DNA of 7,764 nt from Dehalococcoidia bacterium (GTDB lineage: Bacteria > Chloroflexota > Dehalococcoidia > GIF9 > AB-539-J10): assembly GCA_003562555.1 (NCBI GenBank), contig PWUO01000092.1:1-7764 (forward strand). The letters run 5' to 3'. The first letter of the stretch is position 1. Each line of letters opens with the position of its first letter. Shown one piece after another: positions 1 to 5,809 of this stretch. The notes beneath the pieces are model-generated. The model ran no database searches and was not told where the DNA came from. It saw only the letters and a list, made by a program, of their open reading frames with translations. A program made the translations under genes and the position numbers.

Positions 1-3
1 TAG

Positions 4-1467
4 CTAGTCCAAGTAGTCCTTGAGCTTGCGGCTTAGACTGGGGTGCCGAAGCTTTCTGAGTGCTTTCGACTCGATCTGGCGGATTCGCTCGCGAGTAAGC
101 TCGAACTCCTGGCCCACTTCCTCCAGGGTTCGCGCCCGTCCGTCTTTCAGCCCGAAGCGGAGTTGCAGCACCTTTTTCTCCCGCGGGGTCAGTTCGTCCA
201 GCACTTTGTCGAGTTGCTCCTTGAGAAGCTCACGTGTGGCCATATCGGAAGGGGCAGGACTCATCTTGTCTTCGACGAAATCACCCAGACGGGCATCGCC
301 ATCCTCTCCGACAGGAGTGTCGAGCGAGATTGGTTGATGGAACATGTCCATTACCTCTTCGACGCGGTCCGCGGACATGTTGAGCTTCAGGCCGATCTCC
401 TCGCAGTTTGGCTCACGTTCGAGTTCCTGCCTCAACTGCCTGGTGGTACGCATCATCCTGCTCATCGTCTCGACCATGTGGACCGGTATGCGGATGGTTC
501 TGGACTGATCGGCGATCGCCCTTCCCGCGCCCTGACGAACCCACCACGTCGCATAGGTACTGAACTTGAATCCCTTTCTGTGCCGGTACTTCTCGACCGC
601 GCGCATCAGGCCGACGTTGCCCTCCTGTATGAGATCCAGTAGCGGCATACCGTGACCACTGTACTTCTTCGCTATGCTGACAACCAGTCGCAGATTCGCC
701 TGCGTCAGGTGGGCTTTCGCCCGGGATGCCGCACGCTTCTGCTCATCGAAGTACTGGATGAGATCATCTTCGTAGGGCTCGAGCCGGGGTTTCAGGGTGC
801 CTTCCGACACCCAGAGGCGCAGTTGCTCGATGGACTCCGTCTCCAGGAGCCTCTGTGCCAGTGGCGATAGCAGTGCGCTGTGTATCGACAGACTCACGAT
901 GGCCTCGTCCGATGCAGCGGCTGTCCGTTCTGTCTCATTCGATACGGCGGCGATCAGCTCTGGCTTGATGTCGTTATCGATGGCGGTGCGCAGCTGGGGA
1001 ACCTGCAGCAGTTCCCCAACGCTGATATCGCCGTCGATTTCCAGGTGGCGTCTTACTGCCTCCAGAAGGGGATGGTCTCTCACTATGCGACCGATCAACT
1101 GCGCGGTGAGCTCCGCCGCAGGAAGGGGACGTCCGTGCTTCCTGAAATACGCGCCCTGAAGCTCGTCAACGTGACGTCCGCGTTCGATCTGGCTTGAGAG
1201 GACGCGCTCCTCTGCAGCTGACAGCAGTGGCATCTGGCCAATCTCCCGGAGATACATGCCGACCGAATCGTCGATGGGATCATGACCTTCAAGGCCAATG
1301 GCGGCGGAGACGTCATCCGCCACGTACGGGAACGCACTGTCGCCTGTCCTTGAGCGGTCTGATGTGGTGTACGAATCGTCCGAAGTCTCGTCATCGAGAC
1401 GTTCGCTCATGGCATTGCCGGAACCGCCAGTGAGTTCTGCAGCACTTGTCTCTTGAAGCATATCCAT
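4..1467 (-). CDS. rpoD: RNA polymerase sigma factor, RpoD/SigA (group 1-like)
   Basis: This 487-residue protein is a sigma-70 family factor that directs RNA polymerase to -10/-35 promoters. Residues 1-60 are acidic and low in complexity and do not resemble region 1.1. Region 1.2 lies at about 65-98 (DSVGMYLREIGQMPLLSAAE). A non-conserved insert fills about 99-250. Region 2 is at 253-325, with NLRLVVSIAKKY, LDLIQEGNVGLMRAVEKY and FKFSTYATWWVRQ. Region 3 follows from about 326, with the RTIRIPVHM signature. Region 4 is at 412-487, with a helix-turn-helix at about 446-472 (TRERIRQIESKALRKLRHPS). Full region 3 and the intact RERIRQIE helix indicate a primary or primary-like sigma factor rather than an ECF type. 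The -10 helix is odd: after WWVRQ it reads GAG where most RpoD proteins have AIT or AIN. The start is uncertain, because the ATG at 1467 has only a poor ribosome binding site, and codons 3 and 20 are also ATG. The frame is intact and ends in TAG. A second, non-primary RpoD-like paralogue cannot be excluded. Confidence 0.96.
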   Translation of the reverse strand: MDMLQETSAAELTGGSGNAMSERLDDETSDDSYTTSDRSRTGDSAFPYVADDVSAAIGLEGHDPIDDSVGMYLREIGQMPLLSAAEERVLSSQIERGRHVDELQGAYFRKHGRPLPAAELTAQLIGRIVRDHPLLEAVRRHLEIDGDISVGELLQVPQLRTAIDNDIKPELIAAVSNETERTAAASDEAIVSLSIHSALLSPLAQRLLETESIEQLRLWVSEGTLKPRLEPYEDDLIQYFDEQKRAASRAKAHLTQANLRLVVSIAKKYSGHGMPLLDLIQEGNVGLMRAVEKYRHRKGFKFSTYATWWVRQGAGRAIADQSRTIRIPVHMVETMSRMMRTTRQLRQELEREPNCEEIGLKLNMSADRVEEVMDMFHQPISLDTPVGEDGDARLGDFVEDKMSPAPSDMATRELLKEQLDKVLDELTPREKKVLQLRFGLKDGRARTLEEVGQEFELTRERIRQIESKALRKLRHPSLSRKLKDYLD

Positions 1468-1749
1468 TTGTGAGGTTCGCCGTCCGCGTCGCCCTCCATT
1501 GAGCAGAGAGCCAGGGGCACAACCTCAACGGTATCACATAAGTGCTCATAACGCGCAGCGCATGAGCTGGTTCCCACTGACCAGATACCGATATGCTGCT
1601 TAACGCATTACGAAATAGTGGCAGCGAATACACGCGTGCGTAACCACGAGATAATCCGGCATGCCTGACGTCGGTCTCATGTGCGGAACGTAGACCGTGC
1701 GTACGCCCTGCAGTTTGTAGCACAGGGCGGGCTCGTGAGTTCCGCGGAG
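1468..1749. other. Non-coding gap between the acyl-CoA dehydrogenase operon and rpoD
   Basis: These 282 bases separate two genes on the minus strand. They should hold the end of the acyl-CoA operon transcript and the promoter and leader of the sigma gene. I see a GC-rich hairpin near 1704-1729 and a 6-bp dyad at 1544-1549/1562-1567 (GCTCAT...ATGAGC). No convincing -35/-10 pair for rpoD and no tRNA or other RNA gene were recognised. The longest ATG-initiated minus-strand reading frame I noted is 26 codons (1680-1600) and lacks a ribosome binding site. Confidence 0.6.
1704..1729 (-). terminator. Possible hairpin terminator of the acyl-CoA operon
   Basis: CGCCCTG at 1704-1710 and CAGGGCG at 1723-1729 form a perfect 7-bp GC-rich stem around a 12-base loop. 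It lies about 20 bases past the stop codon of the second acyl-CoA dehydrogenase in its direction of transcription. There is no T tract after it, so it is not a classical intrinsic terminator. It could help stabilise the mRNA end or support factor-dependent termination. Confidence 0.3.
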
Positions 1750-2859
1750 CTATCTGATAAGTGCCGACTCCAGATACCCGGTCAGTGGTGCCAGGCCGTG
1801 GCCTGGTGCCGTCACGTGCGTCGAGTACAGGTACAGGTCGTGTTCGTACGTGACTCCCATGGCGCCGTGCACCTGATGCGCAAGTCCCATGAACCGCGGT
1901 ATGACCTGGTGCGCGCAGGCACAGGCGATGGCGATATCCCGGCCGGCGTCGAGTTCCTCGCTGATCCTCCATGCCGCGTGATACGTGCTCATCCGCAGCG
2001 CCTCCAGCATCACGTGCATATCGGCGCAGTAGTGCTGCAGCACCTGGAACGCTCCTATCGGCTGGCCGAACTGCCTGCGCTCACTGGCGTAGGACACCGT
2101 ATCCTCCAGGACCCAGGTCAGTGCGCCCACACTGTCCATGCAGCGGGCGACATCCATGCGTTGTCGCGCACGTTCGATCATTGGTGTGGACGACTGCCCT
2201 TCGATGACGAGGGTGGACGCGGGTATCCTCACCCGCTCGAAATCGATGCGGCATGGTCGATTGTCGAACGCTGAGTCGAGTGACGTTACGCGCACGCCTT
2301 CGCTGTCGGCTGGAACGAGCAGCAGCGCTGCTGCACCGGTCGACTCGGCACCCCGGGCGCTGCACAGGAAATGCGATGCGGACGCACCGTGATCCACGAA
2401 CAGGTGCGTCCCGTTGAGCATGAAGGCGTCGCCATCACGCGTGACCTCCGGCAGCTCGCTGAATCCTTCGGCATCGCGACAGCCGTCGAGGGCTGGAGTG
2501 AGGATACAGTCGCCGGTCGCGACGCGCTCGAGCGTTTCCTGGTGGGCGTCTGCTCCCGCCTCCGCCAGTAGCAGTCCGGCGCCTGCGGTCACGTCGGCAA
2601 ACGGCGAAGGGACACACGCGTAGCCAAGCTCTTCGATGAGCAGGCAGAGGTCGAGGAAGGACATTCCGCTGCCTCCGGCGGCCTCCGGCAGCGCCAGTCC
2701 CAGCCATCCCAGCTCTCCGAACTGTCGCCACAGCTCGGGCGGACACCCCTGGCCGGACTTCCGCACCTCGCGGATTGTTCTCGACGGGCAGTTCTCCGAT
2801 AGGAACTCGCGGGCGCTCGCCCGCAGCATCTCCTGGGTCTCATTGAGCCGCGTATCCAT
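1750..2859 (-). CDS. Acyl-CoA dehydrogenase, beta-like (diverged) subunit
   Basis: This 369-residue protein belongs to the acyl-CoA dehydrogenase superfamily of FAD enzymes that insert a 2,3 double bond into acyl-CoA. The N-terminal helical domain spans about 1-115, with LWRQFGELGWLGLALPEAAGG at 43-63. The middle beta domain runs about 116-225, and the C-terminal helical domain about 230-369. The C-terminal part has the FAD-contact motif YASERRQFGQPIGAFQVLQH (257-276) and HQVHGAMGVTYEHDLYLY (328-345). The SE-x-E-AGSD stretch seen in its neighbour is absent: the equivalent region reads CILTPALDG. The C-terminal SSE-type nucleotide motif is also missing. Such lopsided loss is typical of the non-catalytic partner in heteromeric dehydrogenases such as the FadE pairs of sterol side-chain degradation. 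It is the third gene of the operon, 32 bases after its partner. The ATG is supported by GGAG seven bases upstream (2867-2870). Its substrate is not predictable from sequence alone. Confidence 0.93.
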   Translation of the reverse strand: MDTRLNETQEMLRASAREFLSENCPSRTIREVRKSGQGCPPELWRQFGELGWLGLALPEAAGGSGMSFLDLCLLIEELGYACVPSPFADVTAGAGLLLAEAGADAHQETLERVATGDCILTPALDGCRDAEGFSELPEVTRDGDAFMLNGTHLFVDHGASASHFLCSARGAESTGAAALLLVPADSEGVRVTSLDSAFDNRPCRIDFERVRIPASTLVIEGQSSTPMIERARQRMDVARCMDSVGALTWVLEDTVSYASERRQFGQPIGAFQVLQHYCADMHVMLEALRMSTYHAAWRISEELDAGRDIAIACACAHQVIPRFMGLAHQVHGAMGVTYEHDLYLYSTHVTAPGHGLAPLTGYLESALIR

Positions 2860-2866
2860 GCTGTTG

Positions 2867-2870
2867 CTCC
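2867..2870 (-). promoter_or_regulatory. Ribosome binding site of the second acyl-CoA dehydrogenase
   Basis: GGAG on the minus strand lies seven bases before the ATG at 2859 and inside the 32-base gap after the preceding stop codon. It supports this start and separate initiation within the operon. Confidence 0.6.
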
Positions 2871-2891
2871 GTTCTAAGCGCTGTGGGAGGG

Positions 2892-4061
2892 CTACGATGG
2901 TAGTCCGAGCCCTCGTGTCGCGATGATGTTCTTGAGGACCTCAGAGCTTCCCGCCTGGAGGCTGTAGCCCTTCGACGCGAGGTATGAGTGCACCGCCAGT
3001 CCGCCGGTCGCCGCCAGCGGCGACGAAGCGGTCAGACCGCCGTATGGTCCGAGCAGCTCCATAGCGGTGTTGGCGAGGCGCTGCTCGAATGACGTGCCGT
3101 ACACCTTTGACGTGGCCGCCTCAATGGTCGGCGGCCGCCTCTCGTCCATGACGGCAGCGGCCTTGTACATGAGCAGGCGGCCTGTTTCGAACTCGACCTC
3201 AAGCTCGGCCATCAGCGTGCGTACGCGCGGCTCCTCGATCAGCGGGCGGCCGTCCTTCTTTGTCTCTGCGACGAAGCGCTTGAGGCGCGCATAGAGCGGG
3301 TAGTTGCCCATCAGTCTTTCCATGCCGCCGCGCTCGTAGGCCAGTTCCTCCACCACGTGATAGAAGCCCTTGTTTCGTTCTCCGATCACGCATTTCTTGG
3401 GGACCCGCACGTTGTCGAAGAAGATGTCGTTCCAGGCCTCGGTGCCGGTGATGTCCACCATGGGCACGCGCGATATGCCCGGCAGGTCCATCGGGACGAG
3501 GAACTCGGTGATACCTTTGTGCTTCGGTGCATCGGGATCTGTGCGCGCGAACAGGTCGATGTAGTTGATGTAGGACCCGCCACTGGTCCATGTCTTCTGT
3601 CCGCTGATGAGGAAGCAGTTGTCCTGCTCCTCCGCCTTTGTCATGAGTGAGGCGAGGTCGGAACCAGCCTCTGTCTCGCTCATCCCCAGTCCGACGTACA
3701 TCTCGCCCCGTATGATGAGGGGCAGGTACTCCTCCCGCTGTTCTTCTGTGCCGTAGCGCAGGATCGAGCCGCCGATCTGCCGGTCCGCGAACCAGTGACA
3801 CGCAGCCGGCGCGCCATAGCGGAGCATCTCCTCAGTCACGATGAGACGGTCCACGAAGCTGCGTTCCCGGCCTCCGTATTGCCGGGGCCAGGTGAGGCCT
3901 ATCCAGCCACGCTCGGCGACCCGTTTGGTGAAGCCGGGATCGAACCCCTGGATCCACGCATCACACTCGGGTTGCCACCTGCCCTCCGCCAGTTCCTGCT
4001 CCAGAAACGAGCGGACTTCGCTGCGCAGCTCCTCCTGCTCTGAAGTGAATGCGAAATCCAT
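2892..4061 (-). CDS. Acyl-CoA dehydrogenase, catalytic alpha-like subunit
   Basis: This 389-residue flavoenzyme subunit is full length for the family. The N-terminal helical domain covers about 1-120, including GWIGLTWPRQYGG at 52-64. The FAD and substrate motif GLGMSETEAGSDLASL lies at 124-139, followed by the beta domain with SGQKTWTSGGSYINY at 153-167. The C-terminal domain begins near 230. ELAYERGGMERL (239-250) places a Glu at 243 followed by Arg, close to the position of the catalytic Glu in FadE-type heteromeric dehydrogenases. The C-terminal QAGSSEVLKNIIATRGLGLP (369-388) is the classic flavin-binding end. With its diverged neighbour it would make an alpha/beta enzyme; that pairing is inferred from the complementary motifs. 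The start is well supported, because AGGGAG sits eight bases before the ATG and overlaps the stop codon of the carboxyltransferase gene. The family acts on long, branched or cyclic acyl-CoAs. The exact substrate is unknown. Confidence 0.95.
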   Translation of the reverse strand: MDFAFTSEQEELRSEVRSFLEQELAEGRWQPECDAWIQGFDPGFTKRVAERGWIGLTWPRQYGGRERSFVDRLIVTEEMLRYGAPAACHWFADRQIGGSILRYGTEEQREEYLPLIIRGEMYVGLGMSETEAGSDLASLMTKAEEQDNCFLISGQKTWTSGGSYINYIDLFARTDPDAPKHKGITEFLVPMDLPGISRVPMVDITGTEAWNDIFFDNVRVPKKCVIGERNKGFYHVVEELAYERGGMERLMGNYPLYARLKRFVAETKKDGRPLIEEPRVRTLMAELEVEFETGRLLMYKAAAVMDERRPPTIEAATSKVYGTSFEQRLANTAMELLGPYGGLTASSPLAATGGLAVHSYLASKGYSLQAGSSEVLKNIIATRGLGLPS

Positions 4062-4069
4062 AGCTCACG

Positions 4070-4075
4070 CTCCCT
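4070..4075 (-). promoter_or_regulatory. Ribosome binding site overlapping the upstream stop codon
   Basis: AGGGAG, read on the minus strand, is eight bases before the ATG at 4061. Its first two bases are the last two of the TAG that ends the carboxyltransferase gene (4074-4076). This arrangement fixes the start of the dehydrogenase and suggests translational coupling. Confidence 0.7.
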
Positions 4076-5642
4076 AAAGGGTGATGTTCGAATACTTGCG
4101 CGGTGGCCTCTCGGCACGCTTGTGCGCAAGGGCGTCCAGCGCGCGATTGATGTGACTGCGCGTGGCGGCAGGCTGAATGATGTCGTCCACGTAGCCGCGT
4201 TCCGCCGCCGGATAGGGGCTCTCGTACATGTCCGCATACTCCTTGAGCTTGCGCAGGCGCTCCTGCTCCGGATCTGCCGCATTCCTGATTTCCCTGGCGA
4301 AGATGACGCTTGCGGCTGTCTCTGCACCGACGATCGAGATGCGGGCAGTTGGCCACGCGAACACGAAGTCTGCTCCTATGGACTTGTCGAGCATGCCGTA
4401 GTGGGCGCCCGCGTACGACTTGCGCAGAATGACCGAGATGAGGGGCACGGTGGCGTCCGCCCACGAAAATAGCAGCTTCGCACCGTGTCGCAATATCCCG
4501 TTCCAGTCCTGCTGAGAACCGATGAGGTAGCCCGGACAATCCGCCAGTGACACCAACGGAACGTTGAACAGATCACAGAACCGTACGAATCGGGCGATCT
4601 TGTCGCACGCATTTATGTCCAGCACCCCGGCACGCGCGGTCGGCTGGTTGGCCACGAGGCCGACGGTCCGGCCGTTGAACCGGGCGAAGCCGGTGATGGC
4701 GTTGGTGGCATAGTACGGCAGTGTCTCGAAGTAGTGGCCATCGTCGACGATGGCGTGTAGCACCTTCTTCATATCGTAGGCACGCGTGGGATGATCCGGG
4801 ATCAACTCATCGAGTTCCGCGGCCTGCCTGTCGGCCTGGTCGAGGCAGGGATTTCGCGGTGGCGTGTCGGTGTTGTTCGACGGGAGAAAACCAAGAAGTT
4901 CCTTGCAACGATCGATGCACTCCTCGTCGGAGTCCGCAACGACGTGTGTCTGCCCCGACTTCATGGCGTGGCTGCGCCAGCCGCACAGGTCCTCAAGGCT
5001 GATCTCCTCACCCGTCTGTGTCTTGACGAAGGCAGGTCCGGCGATTCCCATGAAGCCTGTGCTGCGGTTCTGGATGACGAAATCCATCATCACCGGATGG
5101 TACGCCTGCCCGCCGAGGCAGGGCCCCATCAGGAGGGATATCTGCGGGATGATGCCGGATGCCTCTATCTGTTCCCGGAACGTCCAGCCGTAGGCCTCGA
5201 GCGTATCCATGCCCTCGTGCAGACGCGCCCCTGCCGAGTCGTTCATCGTCACGAACGGCCATCCGTTCTCCTTGGCGAACCGTATCGCGCGTGCCAGCTT
5301 GCGGCCATGGTACTCGCCGAACGTGCCCATCATGGCGGTGAAGTCCTCGGCGGCTGCGACGACCGTGCGCCCGTTCACGGAACCGAACCCCGCAATTATT
5401 CCCTCGGCCGGTATCTCACGCGTATCCATGCCGAACGCGGTGGTGCGGTGCTTGACCCACAGGCCGATCTCCGTGAACGTACTGTTGTCGAACAGGTAAT
5501 CGAGGCGCTCGCGTGCCGTCAGCTGCCCCCTGGCGTGACGTTCTTCGATCGCCTTCTCCCCTCCCATCTGAAGCAGGTGCTGTCGCCGCGAGTTCCACTC
5601 GTCCATTCGTTCTCTTGTGCTCTTCTCTGCCGGTTTGTCCAT
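4074..5642 (-). CDS. Acyl-CoA carboxylase, carboxyltransferase (beta) subunit
   Basis: The 522-residue protein has the full two-domain crotonase-like fold of the PccB/MccB family, which moves a carboxyl group between carboxybiotin and an acyl-CoA. The N-terminal half carries the RGQLTARERLDYLFD helix (38-52), NDSAGARLHEG (134-144) and the oxyanion-hole region MGPCLGGQAYHP (172-183). The C-terminal half has ANQPTARAGVLDI (331-343), RFVRFCDLFNVPLVSLADCPGY (351-372), RHGAKLL (385-391) and RKSYAGAHYGM (407-417), with Gly412-Ala413 as the second oxyanion pair. The position that is Asp422 in Streptomyces PccB, known to influence acyl preference, appears to be Tyr415. Around it, HYGM and ARISIVGAETAASVI resemble methylcrotonyl-CoA carboxylase more than propionyl-CoA carboxylase, whereas the N-terminal half looks PccB-like. 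Substrate is therefore left open. No biotin carboxylase or biotin carrier gene is nearby. It is the first gene of the operon. AAGGGGAG (5645-5652) precedes the ATG, rather tightly. Confidence 0.95.
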   Translation of the reverse strand: MDKPAEKSTRERMDEWNSRRQHLLQMGGEKAIEERHARGQLTARERLDYLFDNSTFTEIGLWVKHRTTAFGMDTREIPAEGIIAGFGSVNGRTVVAAAEDFTAMMGTFGEYHGRKLARAIRFAKENGWPFVTMNDSAGARLHEGMDTLEAYGWTFREQIEASGIIPQISLLMGPCLGGQAYHPVMMDFVIQNRSTGFMGIAGPAFVKTQTGEEISLEDLCGWRSHAMKSGQTHVVADSDEECIDRCKELLGFLPSNNTDTPPRNPCLDQADRQAAELDELIPDHPTRAYDMKKVLHAIVDDGHYFETLPYYATNAITGFARFNGRTVGLVANQPTARAGVLDINACDKIARFVRFCDLFNVPLVSLADCPGYLIGSQQDWNGILRHGAKLLFSWADATVPLISVILRKSYAGAHYGMLDKSIGADFVFAWPTARISIVGAETAASVIFAREIRNAADPEQERLRKLKEYADMYESPYPAAERGYVDDIIQPAATRSHINRALDALAHKRAERPPRKYSNITL

Positions 5643-5663
5643 GACTCCCCTTCCGACTTCATG

Positions 5664-5692
5664 TCTATAGTGCCGAACCGAGGTGCTGCCAG
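5664..5692 (-). promoter_or_regulatory. Candidate proximal promoter of the acyl-CoA operon
   Basis: On the minus strand, CTGGCA (5692-5687), a 17-base spacer and TATAGA (5669-5664) match the -35 and -10 consensus at four of six bases each. Transcription would begin near 5657, leaving a leader of about 15 bases that still includes the AAGGGGAG ribosome binding site. The match is moderate, so this is a candidate only. Confidence 0.35.
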
Positions 5693-5699
5693 AAACCGT

Positions 5700-5729
5700 A
5701 TCTTAGGCATGAGAGGGGAGCTGGTTCAA
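5700..5729 (-). promoter_or_regulatory. Candidate distal promoter of the acyl-CoA operon
   Basis: On the minus strand, TTGAAC (5729-5724), an 18-base spacer and TAAGAT (5705-5700) match the consensus at four of six bases each. It could act in tandem with the proximal candidate. The large palindrome at 5754-5780 lies 24 bases upstream of this -35, a place suited to an activator or a distal repressor site. Confidence 0.3.
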
Positions 5730-5753
5730 GCGTGGTGTCGCGTAAGTATGTGG

Positions 5754-5780
5754 AAGGTCGTACTGAACGAGTACAACCTT
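5754..5780. promoter_or_regulatory. 27-base palindrome, probable operator in the divergent promoter region
   Basis: AAGGTCGTACT (5754-5764) and AGTACAACCTT (5770-5780) are inverted copies of each other with one mismatch in 11 positions, around a 5-base centre GAACG. Half-site centres are 16 bases apart, a usual geometry for a dimeric DNA-binding protein. The right arm ends on the first T of the plus-strand -35 TTGACA, so a bound protein would overlap that promoter. The genes on either side diverge, which makes a bidirectional terminator unlikely. I do not recognise the motif as belonging to a known regulator. Confidence 0.6.
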
Positions 5781-5809
5781 TGACATCCTTTCAGACGCGA
5801 TGCTACGAT
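5780..5809 (+). promoter_or_regulatory. Strong sigma-70 promoter for the CorC-type gene
   Basis: TTGACA (5780-5785) is a perfect -35. After 18 bases comes TACGAT (5804-5809), matching the -10 at four of six, preceded by TGC (5801-5803), which supplies an extended -10 TG. Transcription would start near 5815-5817. That lies downstream of the ATG at 5800, which sits inside the promoter. The palindrome on its upstream edge suggests it is regulated. Confidence 0.65.

Noticed and set aside
1544..1567. GCTCAT...ATGAGC dyad upstream of rpoD as an operator or riboswitch
   Set aside because: There are only six bases per arm with a 12-base gap and no promoter nearby that I could recognise. It is within chance for a gap of this length.
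1600..1680. 26-codon minus-strand frame (MRPTSGMPDY...) with a Cys-x-x-Cys
   Set aside because: There is no ribosome binding site before the ATG, no promoter was seen, and the length is within chance. It would need conservation in relatives to be taken seriously.
1391..1972. 193-codon open frame on the minus strand across the rpoD upstream gap
   Set aside because: It overlaps the ends of two well-supported genes in another frame, and its composition is Arg/His/Thr-rich with no domain. It is a chance frame.
3199..3801. 200-codon frame antiphase within the first acyl-CoA dehydrogenase
   Set aside because: It is on the same strand as the real gene in a different frame. The real frame carries SETEAGSD, the catalytic Glu and family motifs, and this one carries only Arg/His-rich noise.
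5754..5780. Palindrome read as a bidirectional terminator
   Set aside because: The flanking genes point away from each other, there is no T tract on either side, and the site abuts a strong -35 element. An operator explains it better.
4791..5783. 330-codon open frame on the plus strand
   Set aside because: It lies almost wholly antisense to the carboxyltransferase gene, whose family motifs run through the same stretch. Its translation has no recognisable motif and it has no sensible ribosome binding site. It is a shadow of GC-rich coding sequence.
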